64,000 nt of DNA from Terrabacter tumescens (GCF_014646815.1 NZ_BMNZ01000005.1:62001-126000), one strand, 5' to 3'; positions 26,601 through 37,206 are shown, counted from the stretch's first letter. Notes: generated by a model from the letters alone, not told the origin. Numbers and translations: made by a program.

Positions 26601-28487
26601 TCAGCTGCCGGAGATCCGGTTCAGCGAACCCGGCGTGTAGCCAGTGGGGTTGAAGGACGTCAGGTAGTTGGCGAACGCGTCGATGTCGAGGCCGCCGTAG
26701 TAGACGTTGCTGCCCTTCAGGAAGCTCGGGAAGCCGTCGCCGCCGCCCTGCAGGAAGTTGTTCGTCACGATGCGGTAGGACTGGGTGTCCACGAGGGGGC
26801 TGTTGTTCAGCGTCACCGGGCCGAGAGTCGTGCCGGAGTAGCTGTACGAGAAGCCCTTCGAGACCTGGAGGATCTTCTTGCCGCTGCCGGCGTTGCTGCC
26901 GGTCCACTGCTGGTTCAGGATCTCCTTGATCTGCGCGCCGGTCAGCGTCATCGACACGAGATAGTTGTTGAACGGCTGGACCGTGAACGCCTCGTCGTAG
27001 GTGATGTCACCGGGGGCCTCGCCGTAGGGCGAGGTCGCGTACGTCAGGTCGGCGCGGATGCCGCCCGGGTTCATGAACGCGATCACCGGCTTCTCGCCGC
27101 CCGTGACGACCGACGGGTCGGCGAGCTGGGCGTCGGCGATGAGGTCGCCGAGCTGCGACTCACCTCCGGCGTTGATGCCGGCCCCGCCCTTGAGGACGTC
27201 CTGCGTGATGTGGCCGATCACCTTCGAGGCGATGGGACGGACGAGCTCCTTGTACTGCTCGATGAGAGCGGTCTGGATCGGGTCCTTCACGTCACGGCCC
27301 ACGATCATGTTCGTCGCCTCGACGGTGCCGCGCAGGATGTCCCGCGTCTGGAAGTTGTACTTCAGCGTGGTCTCGGTGAAGAGCCGGCCGAACGACGACG
27401 CCGACGTGACGAGACGGTCCTTGCCGGCCGGGTCCGGGACGTTGCAGACGTACGGCTGGTGGGTGTGACCGGAGACGATCATGTCGATCTCGGGGTCCAG
27501 GCCCTTGGCGATCGGCAGGATCGCCGAGTCCTCGGTCAGGTTGCCGCCACCCTGGCACGTGTAGTCGTACGTCGGGTTGGCGAGGTAGGCGTTGCCACTC
27601 GTCGGGTTGGTCCACGGCTGCTTGGCCGGCGTGCCGCCCTGGTGGATGAGCACGACGATGGCCTTGACGCCCTTGCTGCGGAGCACGGGCACGAGGGCGT
27701 TGGCGGTCTTGACCTCGTCGGTGAACTCCAGCCCGGCCACGCCGGAGGCGGTGACGATGTTGGGCGTGTCCTTGAGGGTCATGCCGATGAAGCCGATCTT
27801 GGCGCCGTTGACGTTCTTGATCGAGTAGGCCGGCAGGATCGTGTTGCCCGAGGACTTCTCGATGACGTTCGCCGCGAGGATGTCGTAGCTCGCCCCCGGG
27901 AAGGATCCGGTCGGGCAGGAGTTCTGGTTGTTGGCGCCGTCACCGTCGTTGATGCACCCGCCGTCGGCGAGGCGCTGGATCTCCTTGTAGCCCTCGTCGA
28001 ACTCGTGGTTGCCCACCGAGGTCACGTCGAGGCCGAGCTTGTTCATCGCGAGCACCGTGGGCTCGTCGTGGAAGGCCGCCGACAGCAGGGGCGAGGCGCC
28101 GACGATGTCTCCGGCCGCCACGGTCAGCGTGTTTGGGTGGCCCTTGCGCGCTGCTTCGAGGTTGGACGCGAGGTACTCGGCGCCACCCGCGTCGACGGTG
28201 ACGTCGGCCGGCTCGTCGGTGTTCTTGTCCTTGTCGACGTCGGCGGTGTCGGGGGCGTGGCCGACCACGATGCGCCCGCTCGACCCGCTCGGCGGCTCGA
28301 GGTTGCCGTGGAAGTCGTTGAACGACAGCAGCTGGATGTCGAGGACCCCGTGCGGCCCCTTGACACCCTTGGCCGCGCCATCGCCTGCTCCGCTGCCACT
28401 GCTGGCGATCGCGGGCGCCGCGGCCATCGCGAGTGCGGCGATGCCGGCGATGGTGACGCCCGTCAGGCGGCTTGTCCGTCTGGACAT
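26601..28487 (-). CDS. secreted bifunctional 5'-nucleotidase / metallophosphoesterase
   Basis: Exported enzyme of 628 residues with an N-terminal signal peptide (SRLTGVTIAGIAALAMAAAP, cleavage near AIA). The calcineurin-like domain has NDFHG, GDIVGAS, GNHEFD and GHTHQ as metal ligands, and the C-terminal 5'-nucleotidase domain shows NPGGIRADL and the substrate-stacking region. It would release phosphate from nucleotides outside the cell. Its neighbours (ppk, pst) and a weak CTTCACC-type site upstream (about 28575) hint at phosphate control, but the box is not convincing. Confidence 0.9.
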   Translation of the reverse strand: MSRRTSRLTGVTIAGIAALAMAAAPAIASSGSGAGDGAAKGVKGPHGVLDIQLLSFNDFHGNLEPPSGSSGRIVVGHAPDTADVDKDKNTDEPADVTVDAGGAEYLASNLEAARKGHPNTLTVAAGDIVGASPLLSAAFHDEPTVLAMNKLGLDVTSVGNHEFDEGYKEIQRLADGGCINDGDGANNQNSCPTGSFPGASYDILAANVIEKSSGNTILPAYSIKNVNGAKIGFIGMTLKDTPNIVTASGVAGLEFTDEVKTANALVPVLRSKGVKAIVVLIHQGGTPAKQPWTNPTSGNAYLANPTYDYTCQGGGNLTEDSAILPIAKGLDPEIDMIVSGHTHQPYVCNVPDPAGKDRLVTSASSFGRLFTETTLKYNFQTRDILRGTVEATNMIVGRDVKDPIQTALIEQYKELVRPIASKVIGHITQDVLKGGAGINAGGESQLGDLIADAQLADPSVVTGGEKPVIAFMNPGGIRADLTYATSPYGEAPGDITYDEAFTVQPFNNYLVSMTLTGAQIKEILNQQWTGSNAGSGKKILQVSKGFSYSYSGTTLGPVTLNNSPLVDTQSYRIVTNNFLQGGGDGFPSFLKGSNVYYGGLDIDAFANYLTSFNPTGYTPGSLNRISGS

Positions 28488-28631
28488 GGTCTCCCCTTGC
28501 TCATTGGTGGTGATCGGTGCTCCTGGCACCCAGTGGGAGGCTAGTCCCGGATCGGTGCCGAGTGGGGGTTCGCGGGTGAAGGACTGGTGACGATCGCGAG
28601 TCTCCCCGGACCGCTGTGGTGGAATCGCGGT

Positions 28632-29594
28632 ATGCCGCGCCCGACGGTCGCCCTGCGCGACGCGACCACCCCGCTCACCGCCGACGAGTCCTCCGCCGTG
28701 CTCGCGCTCGCCGAGGAGGCCGCGTCGGTCGACGGCTCGCAGGCGCTCTCGGAGCAGTTCCGGCTCTCCGCGCGGTCGCGCGAGCACGACGGGGTCGACC
28801 ACCTGCTCGCGACCGACGCCGAGGGCGCGCTCGTCGGCTACGCCCAGTCCCGCACGGGCGAGGGACCGGCGTCGGCCGAGCTCGTCGTCTCACCCGCAGC
28901 CCGCCGGTCGGGCGTGGGCACGGCGCTGCTCGCGAGCCTGCCGGACGGCATACGCGTCTGGAGCCACGCGACGGGAGCAGCGGCCGACGCCGCGGCCGCG
29001 TTCGCCCGCGCCAAGGGCCTCGTGGCCGTCCGCTCGCTCCACGTCATGGGCCGCTCGCTGCAGGAAGGGCCGTCGTGGCCGGCCGCGTCGCTCGACAAGA
29101 GGTATGCCGTCCGCTCCTTCGAGCCCGGTCGCGACGAGGACGCGTGGCTGGCCCTCAACGCCGCGGCCTTCGCCCACCACCCCGAGCAGGGGTCGCTGCG
29201 TCGGGCCGACCTCGACCAGCGCATGGCCGAGCCGTGGTGGGACCCGGCCGGCCTGATCCTCGTCGTCGAGGCGGACGCCCCCGACGTGCTCGCGGCCTCG
29301 CACTGGACCAAGGTCGACCCGCCCGGAGGAGACGTCGGTGAGGTCTACGTCGTCGCCGTCTCCCCCGACCGCCAGGGCCAGGGACTCGGCCGGGCCGTCA
29401 CCGTGCTGGGCCTCGACCACCTGCGCTCGCTCGGCCTGGACCGGGTCGTGCTCTACGTCGACGAGGACAACGTCGCCGCCGTGCGCACCTACGCCGCGCT
29501 CGGTTTCGTCGACGTCGAGGTGCATCGGCAGTACGCCCGCGAGGACGCGCCGGACACGGCGTCCGAGGCCCCGGTCGCACCGGTCCCCGGCTGA
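28632..29594 (+). CDS. mshD: mycothiol synthase MshD
   Basis: Last enzyme of mycothiol synthesis, acetylating Cys-GlcN-Ins; 320 residues with two GNAT domains (about 1-140 and 155-305). The diagnostic [21 protein letters not shown]-type region and the acetyl-CoA loop [10 protein letters not shown] are visible. The ATG at 28632 lies inside a dispersed motif copy (gtATGcc), so the motif overlaps the start codon; the frame opens earlier at 28587 but gives a non-family extension. ppk follows after 44 bases. Confidence 0.9.
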   Translation: MPRPTVALRDATTPLTADESSAVLALAEEAASVDGSQALSEQFRLSARSREHDGVDHLLATDAEGALVGYAQSRTGEGPASAELVVSPAARRSGVGTALLASLPDGIRVWSHATGAAADAAAAFARAKGLVAVRSLHVMGRSLQEGPSWPAASLDKRYAVRSFEPGRDEDAWLALNAAAFAHHPEQGSLRRADLDQRMAEPWWDPAGLILVVEADAPDVLAASHWTKVDPPGGDVGEVYVVAVSPDRQGQGLGRAVTVLGLDHLRSLGLDRVVLYVDEDNVAAVRTYAALGFVDVEVHRQYAREDAPDTASEAPVAPVPG

Positions 29595-29599
29595 GACGA

Positions 29600-29621
29600 G
29601 TTCACCCCGAGGCCACCTATC
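29600..29621 (+). promoter_or_regulatory. PHO box upstream of ppk
   Basis: Two adjacent 11-bp units, GTTCACCCCGA and GGCCACCTATC, lie 18 bases before the ppk ATG. The first unit matches the actinobacterial PHO consensus GTTCACC exactly, the second in ACC plus spacing. Binding by RegX3 is inferred. Confidence 0.6.
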
Positions 29622-29638
29622 GGTGCCACGATGGGCGC

Positions 29639-31951
29639 ATGAGCACCGGCAGCCTCACCACCCCCGACCTCGACGAGCAGGATGCACCGGCCGCGGCCGA
29701 GCGGGGCGCCGCACCCGAGGAGCCGACGAGCGAGCCGTCGGAGGTCAGCTCGTTCACGAGCACCGTCCCGACGCGGCGCGTGCCGGCGCGGGCGGCCAAC
29801 GGCCGCTTCGTCGGGGCGCCCGGCCAGGGTGCCGAGGAGGACGACCTGCCGCCCGACCGCTACCTCGAGCGGGAGCTGTCGTGGCTGCAGTTCAACGAGC
29901 GGGTGCTCCAGCTGGCCATGGACCCGGCCGTGCCGCTGCTCGAGCGGACCCGCTTCCTCGCGATCTTCGCCAACAACCTCGACGAGTACTTCATGGTGCG
30001 CGTCGCCGGGCTGAAGCGCCGCATCGCGACCGGCCTCGCGGTGCGCACGGCCGCCGGGCTCGAGCCCCGCGAGCTGCTCGAGCGCATCGCCCGCCTCGCC
30101 CACGAGCTGATGCAGCAGCACGCCGGCGTCTTCCAGCACGACGTGCGCCCGTCCCTGGAGGACGAGGGCATCACCGTGGTGCGGTGGGACGACCTCGACG
30201 AGGACGACCGCGAGCCGCTGCACTACTTCTTCGCCGACCGCGTCTTCCCGGTGCTCACGCCGCTCGCGGTCGACCCGGCGCACCCGTTCCCCTACATCTC
30301 CGGGCTGTCGCTCAACCTCGCCGTGCTGCTGCAGAACCCCAAGACCGGCACCGAGCACTTCGCCCGCGTCAAGGTGCCGCCGAGCCTGCCCCGCTTCATC
30401 CTCGTCGAGGAGGACGTCGACGCCGACGGCGAGCGCAAGCGCTTCGTGCCCCTCGAGGACGTCATCGCCAGCCACCTCGACCAGCTCTTCCCCGGCATGC
30501 TCGTGCAGGAGCACTTCTCCTTCCGGGTCACCCGGAACGAGGACCTCGAGGTCGAGGAGGACGACGCCGAGAACCTCCTGACCGCCCTGGAGAAGGAGCT
30601 GACCCGGCGCCGCTTCGGGCCGCCGATCCGCCTCGAGGTCGAGGACGACATCGACCCCAAGGTCCTCGACATGCTCGCCCGCGAGCTGCAGATCAGCGAC
30701 CGGGAGATCTACCGGCTGCCCACCCCGCTCGACCTGCGGGGCCTGTTCACCATCGCCGACGTCGACCGCAGCGACCTCGAGTTCCCGAAGTTCTTCCCGC
30801 GCACGCACCCCGACTTCGCGCCGACCGAGAGCGCCAAGGCCATCGACCTGCTCGCCGCGGTCCGGCAGAAGGACGTGCTCGTCCAGCACCCCTACAACTC
30901 GTTCTCGACGTCGGTGCAGGCCTTCATCGAGCAGGCCGCGAACGACCCGAAGGTCCTCGCGATCAAGCAGACGCTCTACCGCACCTCGGGCGACTCCCCC
31001 ATCATCGACGCCCTCATCGACGCCGCCGAAGCGGGCAAGCAGGTGCTCGCCGTCGTCGAGATCAAGGCGCGCTTCGACGAGGTCAACAACATCTCCTGGG
31101 CCCGCAAGCTCGAGGAGGCGGGCGTCCACGTCGTCTACGGCGTCGTCGGCCTCAAGACCCACGCGAAGCTCTGCCTCGTCGTGCGCCAGGAGTCCGAGGG
31201 CCTCGTGCGCTACTGCCACATCGGCACCGGCAACTACAACCCCAAGACGGCGCGCGTCTACGAGGACTTCGGCCTCTTCACGACCGACCCGCAGGTGGGC
31301 GAGGACCTGTCGCGCCTCTTCAACCTCCTCTCGGGCTTCGCGCCCCGGAGCAAGTTCAAGCGCCTGCTCGTCGCGCCCCGCTCCGTGCGGTCGGGCCTGA
31401 TCGACCTCATCGACGAGGAGATCGAGCTCCACGAGTCGCGCCGCGAGGGCGCACCGGCCGGACGCATCGTCATCAAGGCCAACTCGATCGTCGACGAGGC
31501 GCTCATCGACGCGCTCTACCGGGCGAGCATCGCCGGCGTCCGCGTCGACATCTGGGTGCGCGGCATCTGCGCGCTGCGTCCCGGCGTCGAGGGGCTCTCG
31601 GAGCACATCCGGGTCCGCTCGATCCTCGGGCGCTTCCTCGAGCACTCGCGGGTCTTCTGGTTCGACCACGGCGGCGACCCGCAGGTCTACATCGGCAGCG
31701 CCGACATGATGCACCGCAACCTCGACCGCCGGGTCGAGGCGCTCGTGCGCATCGCCGACCCCGGCCACATCGTCGAGCTGGCCGACCTCATCGACCTCGC
31801 GTTCGCCGACACGACCTCGCGCTGGGACCTCGGCTCCGACGGGCGTTGGGTGCGCCATCACCTGTCCGACTCCGGCGAGCCGCTCGACGACCTGCAGGCC
31901 AGGCTCATCGAGCGGCACGACAAGCGGCGCCGCAAGGCACGCCGTCGCTGA
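29639..31951 (+). CDS. ppk: polyphosphate kinase 1
   Basis: Makes polyphosphate from ATP (reversible); 770 residues. A Glu/Pro/Ala-rich leader of about 70 residues precedes the N, H, C1 and C2 domains. The [15 protein letters not shown] start of the N domain, the autophosphorylated His508 ([13 protein letters not shown]) and His692 (MMHRNLDRR) of the second phospholipase-D-like motif are visible. A PHO box precedes the gene, and the MutT1-like hydrolase follows closely. Confidence 0.96.
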   Translation: MSTGSLTTPDLDEQDAPAAAERGAAPEEPTSEPSEVSSFTSTVPTRRVPARAANGRFVGAPGQGAEEDDLPPDRYLERELSWLQFNERVLQLAMDPAVPLLERTRFLAIFANNLDEYFMVRVAGLKRRIATGLAVRTAAGLEPRELLERIARLAHELMQQHAGVFQHDVRPSLEDEGITVVRWDDLDEDDREPLHYFFADRVFPVLTPLAVDPAHPFPYISGLSLNLAVLLQNPKTGTEHFARVKVPPSLPRFILVEEDVDADGERKRFVPLEDVIASHLDQLFPGMLVQEHFSFRVTRNEDLEVEEDDAENLLTALEKELTRRRFGPPIRLEVEDDIDPKVLDMLARELQISDREIYRLPTPLDLRGLFTIADVDRSDLEFPKFFPRTHPDFAPTESAKAIDLLAAVRQKDVLVQHPYNSFSTSVQAFIEQAANDPKVLAIKQTLYRTSGDSPIIDALIDAAEAGKQVLAVVEIKARFDEVNNISWARKLEEAGVHVVYGVVGLKTHAKLCLVVRQESEGLVRYCHIGTGNYNPKTARVYEDFGLFTTDPQVGEDLSRLFNLLSGFAPRSKFKRLLVAPRSVRSGLIDLIDEEIELHESRREGAPAGRIVIKANSIVDEALIDALYRASIAGVRVDIWVRGICALRPGVEGLSEHIRVRSILGRFLEHSRVFWFDHGGDPQVYIGSADMMHRNLDRRVEALVRIADPGHIVELADLIDLAFADTTSRWDLGSDGRWVRHHLSDSGEPLDDLQARLIERHDKRRRKARRR

Positions 31952-31988
31952 CCGGCATACGACCACCCCATCAGGCAGACTGGCGCCC

Positions 31989-32939
31989 GTGGCCTCTGTG
32001 ATCCCCGCCGCCGGCACGCTGCCCTGGCGCCGTCGCGACGGACGCCTGGAGGTCGCTCTCGTCCACCGGCCGAAGTACGACGACTGGTCGTGGGCCAAGG
32101 GCAAGCTCGACCCCGGTGAGCACGCGTGCGTCGCGGCGACCCGCGAGACGCTCGAGGAGACCGGTCTCGTCGTGCGGCTCGGGGTGCCGCTGCCGCCGGC
32201 GGAGTACCCCGTCCTCGACCATACCGGCGGCCCGGCCACGAAGAAGGTGCACTACTGGGCGGCCCGCGTCACAGGAGGCACCGGGGCGCTCGAGCACGAG
32301 ATCGACGAGGTCGCCTGGGTCGACGTGCGCACGGCCCACGACCGCCTCGACTACGCGCGCGACCGCGAGCAGCTGCTCGCGCTCGTCCGCGCCGGCCGGG
32401 CCGACGAGCTGCGCTCGTGGCCCATCGCGTTCGTCCGCCACGCCAAGGCGACCCCGCGCGGCAAGTGGGACGGCGACGACCGCAAGCGCCCGCTCGACGC
32501 CGTCGGACGCGCACAGGCCGCGACGGTCGCGGCCGTGCTCGACGCCTACGGCGTGAAGCGTGTCGTCTCCTCGTCGTCGACCCGCTGCGTCGCCACCGTC
32601 GAGCCGTATGCCGTCAGGAACGGCCTGCGCCTGCGCACCCGTGACGCGCTCTCCGAGGAGGGCTTCGCCGAGAGCGAGGTCGGCGCCGTCGCACAGGTGC
32701 AGCGCCTGCTCGAGCGTGGCGACCCCGCCGCGCTGTGCAGCCACGGGCCGGTGCTGCCGACCCTGCTCGGCCTGCTCCACGCCCGGGTCTCCTCCTCTCC
32801 CGAGCGCGGCGACCTCGTCGCCGAGCAGCTGCGCGCCGCCGCCGACGAGGCGATGCACAAGGGCGAGGTGCTCGTGTGCCACCTCGTCGGACGCGGCGAG
32901 GACGCGCGCGTCGTCGACGTCGAACGCATCGACACCTGA
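31989..32939 (+). CDS. MutT1-like Nudix hydrolase fused to a histidine phosphatase
   Basis: Protein of 316 residues with an N-terminal Nudix domain (box GKLDPGEHACVAATRETLEETGL, split as G..EX7REXXEEXG) and a C-terminal histidine-phosphatase domain starting at AFVRHAKATPRG (RHA triad). This fusion matches mycobacterial MutT1, which hydrolyses 8-oxo-GTP, 8-oxo-dGTP and diadenosine polyphosphates. The GTG start is at 31989, just after ppk. The link to ppk is conserved neighbourhood; common regulation is likely. Confidence 0.9.
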   Translation: MASVIPAAGTLPWRRRDGRLEVALVHRPKYDDWSWAKGKLDPGEHACVAATRETLEETGLVVRLGVPLPPAEYPVLDHTGGPATKKVHYWAARVTGGTGALEHEIDEVAWVDVRTAHDRLDYARDREQLLALVRAGRADELRSWPIAFVRHAKATPRGKWDGDDRKRPLDAVGRAQAATVAAVLDAYGVKRVVSSSSTRCVATVEPYAVRNGLRLRTRDALSEEGFAESEVGAVAQVQRLLERGDPAALCSHGPVLPTLLGLLHARVSSSPERGDLVAEQLRAAADEAMHKGEVLVCHLVGRGEDARVVDVERIDT

Positions 32940-32982
32940 GGCCCGCCCGAACCCTTCATCGTGGGCCGGTCCCGGGCGGGCC
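32940..32982. terminator. terminator after the ppk/mutT1 genes
   Basis: Arms GGCCCGCCCG and CGGGCGGGCC (10 bp, perfect) start at the mutT1-like stop codon and separate this transcript from the pst operon. Confidence 0.65.
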
Positions 32983-33022
32983 GCATCCCGAGGTGACGCC
33001 CCGCCCCAAGACGTCGCCCCTC

Positions 33023-33055
33023 GTTCACCCTGCGTTAACCGCACGTGGACCGCTG
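33023..33055 (+). promoter_or_regulatory. PHO box upstream of pstS
   Basis: Consecutive 11-bp direct repeats GTTCACCCTGC and GTTAACCGCAC, followed by the weaker GTGGACCGCTG, stand about 105 bases before the pstS start. This is a strong match in sequence and spacing to the PHO boxes bound by the PhoP/RegX3 family. The cognate regulator is encoded at 10829-11512. Confidence 0.8.
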
Positions 33056-33158
33056 GTCATCCTGCGGACCTATGTTCGCCGTGGATCACCATCCAGCAAC
33101 GTCGCTCGGATCTGACCGACCGACCACCAGGAACACCCCATCGAGAGGGATCACACTC

Positions 33159-34280
33159 GTGTCTGTTTCGCGTATCAGCGCTCTCGGCGCCATCGCCCTG
33201 TCCGGCGCTCTTGCGCTCTCGGCCTGCGCGTCCGAGAACAACGGCGCCACCCCCGGCGCGGGCTCCACCGCGGGCGGCTCGACCGCTGCGGGCGACTGCT
33301 TCAGCGGCGACCTCAAGGCCGAGGGCTCCTCGGCGCAGAAGAACGCCATCGACGAGGCGATCAAGGCGTACCAGACGAACTGCGCCGACGCCAACATCGA
33401 CTACCAGCCCACCGGTTCCGGTGCCGGCATCAAGCAGTTCATCGCCAAGCAGGTCGACTTCGCCGGCTCCGACTCGGCCCTGAAGACCGAGCCCAAGGAC
33501 GGCAAGATCGAGGCCGACGACGCCAAGGCCTCGTGCGGCTCCGATGCCTGGAACCTGCCCATGGTCACCGGTCCGATCGCGATCGCCTACAACGTCAAGG
33601 GCGTCGACAAGCTCGTGCTCGACGCCGAGGTCGCGGCCAAGATCTTCGACGGCAAGATCACGACGTGGAACGACCCGGCCATCGCGGCGCTCAACAAGGG
33701 CGTCACGCTGCCCTCGACGCCGATCAAGGTCTTCTTCCGCTCCGACGAGTCGGGCACGACCGAGAACTTCACGAAGTACCTCAAGGCCGCCGCTCCCGAC
33801 GCCTGGTCCTACGACACCGGCAAGAAGTGGACCGGCAAGGGCGAGGGCAAGGAGAAGTCGGCCGGTGTCGCCACCGCGGTCAAGGGCCAGGACGGCGGCA
33901 TCACGTACGTCGAGCTCTCCTACGCCCAGCAGAACCAGCTGCCGATGGCCCAGATCGACACCGGCTCCGGCCCCGTCGAGCTGACCGCCGAGTCGGCCGG
34001 CAAGACGATCGCCACGGCCAAGCAGACCGGCACCGGCAACAACCTCGCGCTCAAGATCGACTACGCCACCAAGGAGGCCGGGGCCTACCCGATCGTCCTC
34101 GTGACGTACGAGATCGTCTGCTCGAAGTACGCCGACGCCGAGACGGGCAAGAAGGTCAAGAGCTTCCTCAAGTCCTTCGCCTCCGACTCCGTCCAGAAGG
34201 GCCTCGAGGCCAAGGGCTACGCCCCGCTGCCGGCCGAGGTCGCCACCAAGGTCCAGACCGCGGTCGACGCGATCTCCTGA
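33159..34280 (+). CDS. pstS: phosphate ABC transporter substrate-binding lipoprotein PstS
   Basis: Lipoprotein of 373 residues: signal peptide, lipobox ending at Cys23 (LALSAC), a Gly/Ser/Thr linker, then the periplasmic-binding fold. Phosphate-binding segments include EGSSAQKNAI, GSDSAL and RSDESGTTENF. The GTG at 33159 follows a GAGAGGGA site. It is the first gene of pstSCAB, under a PHO box, and is followed by a hairpin that would favour excess PstS. Confidence 0.96.
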   Translation: MSVSRISALGAIALSGALALSACASENNGATPGAGSTAGGSTAAGDCFSGDLKAEGSSAQKNAIDEAIKAYQTNCADANIDYQPTGSGAGIKQFIAKQVDFAGSDSALKTEPKDGKIEADDAKASCGSDAWNLPMVTGPIAIAYNVKGVDKLVLDAEVAAKIFDGKITTWNDPAIAALNKGVTLPSTPIKVFFRSDESGTTENFTKYLKAAAPDAWSYDTGKKWTGKGEGKEKSAGVATAVKGQDGGITYVELSYAQQNQLPMAQIDTGSGPVELTAESAGKTIATAKQTGTGNNLALKIDYATKEAGAYPIVLVTYEIVCSKYADAETGKKVKSFLKSFASDSVQKGLEAKGYAPLPAEVATKVQTAVDAIS

Positions 34281-34324
34281 ACCTCCGCCTGACCCGGACG
34301 GAGCGATCCGACCGGATCGACCAC

Positions 34325-34360
34325 GCAGGGGCGGGCGCCGCAACCGGCGTCCGCCCCTGC
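34325..34360 (+). terminator. attenuating or RNA-stabilising hairpin between pstS and pstC
   Basis: Arms GCAGGGGCGG and CCGCCCCTGC plus inner CGCCG/CGGCG pairing, within the 115-base pstS-pstC gap. A partial terminator or 3'-end stabiliser here would raise PstS over the membrane subunits. Confidence 0.65.
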
Positions 34361-34395
34361 GCCAGTACCACCCGAACGAAGGAAGAGGCCTCCAC

Positions 34396-35403
34396 GTGTC
34401 CACAGTGACCGGCGTGTCCGCCGCGGACCAGGCTCCCGGGCCTGACGGGAAGCAGCCCCTGCAGGGCGACCGGGCATCCACCGGCCGTTTCGGCGACCGT
34501 CTCTTCGGCGGCGCCGCGACGGTGTCCGGTGTCGTCGTCATCGCCCTCGTCAGCCTCATCGCGGTCTTCCTCGTCGTGCAGGCCGTGCCCGCCCTGATGA
34601 ACAACTCGGAGAGCTTCTTCACGAGCCGGGTCTGGGCACCGGGCGGCGAGAAGCCGGCCTTCGGCATCCTCGAGTTCCTCTGGACGACGGTGACCGCCTC
34701 GACCATCGCGATGCTCGTCGCGGTGCCGGTCGGGGTCGCCGTCGCCCTCTTCATCACCCAGTACGCGCCCACCTGGATGCGTCGTCCGGCCGCCGGCCTC
34801 GTCGACCTCCTCGCGGCCGTGCCGTCGATCGTCTACGGCCTCTGGGGCCTCATCGCCTTCGCGCCGGTCTTCAAGCCTGTGCAGGGCTGGATCGAGAGCG
34901 CCCTCGGCTGGTTCCCGCTCTTCGCGCCGACCGGCATCAGCGGCGGCACGATCTTCTTCATCGGCATCGTGCTCGCGATCATGGTGCTGCCGATCGTGAC
35001 CGCGCTCTCGCGCGAGGTCTTCGACCAGACGCCCATCGCCCACAAGGAGGGCGCGCTCGCGCTCGGCGCCACGCAGTGGGAGATGATCCGCACCGCGGTG
35101 CTGCCCTTCGGCCGTCCCGGCGTCATCTCCGCCTCGATGCTCGCCCTCGGCCGTGCGCTCGGCGAGACGATCGCCGTCACCTTCCTCGTGTCGGCCCTCT
35201 CCGACGGCAGCCCGTGGACGTGGTCGCTCTTCAACGGCGGCGAGACGTTCGCCTCGAAGATCGCCAACAACGCGGCGGAGTTCAGCAACCCGGGCAAGAC
35301 GGGCGCCTACATCGCGGCCGGTCTGGTCCTGTTCGTGCTGACCTTCGTCGTCAACAGCATCGCCCGCGTCGTCATCGAGCGCAGGAAGGCCTTCACCGAA
35401 TGA
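34396..35403 (+). CDS. pstC: phosphate ABC transporter permease PstC
   Basis: Inner-membrane subunit of 335 residues with six predicted membrane segments. The coupling EAA loop is EGALALGATQWEMIRTAVLPFG. The N-terminal 40 residues are hydrophilic. GTG start; its stop overlaps the pstA ATG by 4 bases (ATGA). Confidence 0.95.
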   Translation: MSTVTGVSAADQAPGPDGKQPLQGDRASTGRFGDRLFGGAATVSGVVVIALVSLIAVFLVVQAVPALMNNSESFFTSRVWAPGGEKPAFGILEFLWTTVTASTIAMLVAVPVGVAVALFITQYAPTWMRRPAAGLVDLLAAVPSIVYGLWGLIAFAPVFKPVQGWIESALGWFPLFAPTGISGGTIFFIGIVLAIMVLPIVTALSREVFDQTPIAHKEGALALGATQWEMIRTAVLPFGRPGVISASMLALGRALGETIAVTFLVSALSDGSPWTWSLFNGGETFASKIANNAAEFSNPGKTGAYIAAGLVLFVLTFVVNSIARVVIERRKAFTE

Positions 35404-36365
35404 GCACCGCCACCGACCGCCGCGTCCCTGACGACCAGGTGGCTCCGGGCGAGCCCGTGACGCCCCCGGGCGGCCGGCCGGGCCGCGACGCGCTCTCCGA
35501 GATGAGCCACCCGCACCGCGGCCGCATGGCCAAGGACGTTGTCGCTCGGATCGTCATGTGGGCCGCCTTCGCGCTCGCCATGGTCCCCCTCGTGTGGATC
35601 CTCGGCACCGTCATCGGCAAGGGCTTCCACATGCTCACCACGGCGACGTGGTGGACCGGCAACCAGCGCAACATCAACTCCGACGACTTCGGCGGAGGCG
35701 CCCGGCACGCCATCGAGGGCACCCTGACGATGGTCGGCTTCACCGCCCTCATCGCGGTGCCGATCGGCATCCTCACGGCCGTCTACCTCGTGGAGTACGG
35801 CCGCGGCCGGCTCGCCAAGGCGATCAGCTTCACCGTCGACATCCTCTCGGGCGTGCCGTCGATCGTCGCCGCCCTGTTCATCTACGCCGTGTGGGTGACG
35901 ACGTTCGGCCTCGGCCGTTCCGGCTTCGCCGCGGCGCTCGCCCTCGTGCTGCTCATGATCCCCGTCGTCGTGCGCTCGACCGAGGAGATGCTGAAGCTCG
36001 TGCCCAACGAGCTGCGGGAGGCGGCCTACGCCCTCGGTGTGCCCAAGTGGGTCACCGTCGTCAAGGTCGTGCTGCGCACGGCGTTCTCCGGCATCGTCAC
36101 CGGCGTGCTGCTCGGCATCGCCCGCGTCATGGGCGAGACGGCGCCGCTGCTGATCCTGGCGCCGTACACGAAGAACTTCCAGCGCGACCTGTTCAACGGC
36201 AACTTCCCGACGCTGCCGATGATGATCAACCAGGACCGCGGCGACTTCGCGCTGTCCACCGCCGCCGAGCGCATGTGGGGCGCCGCCCTCACCCTGATCA
36301 TCCTCGTCCTGCTGCTCAACGTCATCGGCCGGGTCATCGCGCACTTCGGCTCGGTCAAGAAGTAA
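35400..36365 (+). CDS. pstA: phosphate ABC transporter permease PstA
   Basis: Second permease, 321 residues, with a 50-residue hydrophilic leader then six membrane segments. The EAA loop is [22 protein letters not shown], and [13 protein letters not shown] is typical. Translation is coupled to pstC; pstB follows after 20 bases. Confidence 0.95.
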   Translation: MSTATDRRVPDDQVAPGEPVTPPGGRPGRDALSEMSHPHRGRMAKDVVARIVMWAAFALAMVPLVWILGTVIGKGFHMLTTATWWTGNQRNINSDDFGGGARHAIEGTLTMVGFTALIAVPIGILTAVYLVEYGRGRLAKAISFTVDILSGVPSIVAALFIYAVWVTTFGLGRSGFAAALALVLLMIPVVVRSTEEMLKLVPNELREAAYALGVPKWVTVVKVVLRTAFSGIVTGVLLGIARVMGETAPLLILAPYTKNFQRDLFNGNFPTLPMMINQDRGDFALSTAAERMWGAALTLIILVLLLNVIGRVIAHFGSVKK

Positions 36366-36385
36366 GAGAAAGCGAACCCCCTGAC

Positions 36386-37162
36386 ATGGCAAAGCGAATC
36401 GACGTCACCGACCTCAACGTCTACTACGGCGGCTTCAAGGCCGTCGAGGGCGTCTCGATGACGGTCGAGCCCCGGTCCGTCACGGCCTTCATCGGCCCGT
36501 CCGGCTGCGGCAAGTCGACCTTCCTGCGCACGCTGAACCGCATGCACGAGGTGATCCCCGGCGGCCGCGTCGAGGGCAAGGTCATGCTCGACGACCAGGA
36601 CCTCTACGCCAGCTCGATGGACCCCGTCACCGTGCGCCGCACCATCGGCATGGTGTTCCAGCGGCCCAACCCGTTCCCGACGATGTCGATCTACGACAAC
36701 GTCGCCGCGGGCCTGCGCCTCAACGGCGTCAAGAACAAGAAGACGCTCGACGGCATCGTCGAGACCTCGCTCAAGGGCGCCAACCTCTGGAACGAGGTCA
36801 AGGACCGCCTGAACAAGCCGGGTGCCGGCCTCTCCGGTGGCCAGCAGCAGCGCCTCTGCATCGCGCGTGCGATCGCGGTGCAGCCGCAGGTGCTGCTCAT
36901 GGACGAGCCGTGCTCGGCCCTCGACCCGATCTCGACGCTCGCGATCGAGGACCTCATCAACGAGCTCAAGAACGAGTTCACGATCGTCATCGTCACGCAC
37001 AACATGCAGCAGGCGGCCCGCGTCTCGGACCGGACGGCCTTCTTCAACCTCAAGGCGACCGGTGAGCCGGGCCGTCTCGTCGAGATCGGTGACACGACGC
37101 GGATCTTCAACAACCCGACCGAGCAGGCCACCGAGGACTACATCTCCGGCCGCTTCGGCTGA
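36386..37162 (+). CDS. pstB: phosphate ABC transporter ATP-binding protein PstB
   Basis: ATPase of 258 residues: Walker [10 protein letters not shown], the family Q-loop [15 protein letters not shown], signature LSGGQQQR, Walker [14 protein letters not shown] and switch THNMQQA. Complete. It also takes part, with PhoU, in signalling phosphate sufficiency to SenX3. Last gene of the operon; a strong hairpin follows. Confidence 0.97.
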   Translation: MAKRIDVTDLNVYYGGFKAVEGVSMTVEPRSVTAFIGPSGCGKSTFLRTLNRMHEVIPGGRVEGKVMLDDQDLYASSMDPVTVRRTIGMVFQRPNPFPTMSIYDNVAAGLRLNGVKNKKTLDGIVETSLKGANLWNEVKDRLNKPGAGLSGGQQQRLCIARAIAVQPQVLLMDEPCSALDPISTLAIEDLINELKNEFTIVIVTHNMQQAARVSDRTAFFNLKATGEPGRLVEIGDTTRIFNNPTEQATEDYISGRFG

Positions 37163-37206
37163 GGGTCGTCGAGGCTCGCAGGCCCGCGGGCTTCGCAGCG
37201 ACGCAG

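Noticed and set aside
26589-28544. 651-codon open frame antisense to the nucleotidase gene
   Set aside because: The opposite strand encodes a complete nucleotidase with signal peptide and all metal motifs.
29489-32239. Very long open frame antisense to ppk (916 codons)
   Set aside because: It is the complement of the well-supported ppk and its neighbours. Long antisense frames are expected at this GC content, and its protein is Val/Leu/Asp/Gly-biased with no motif.
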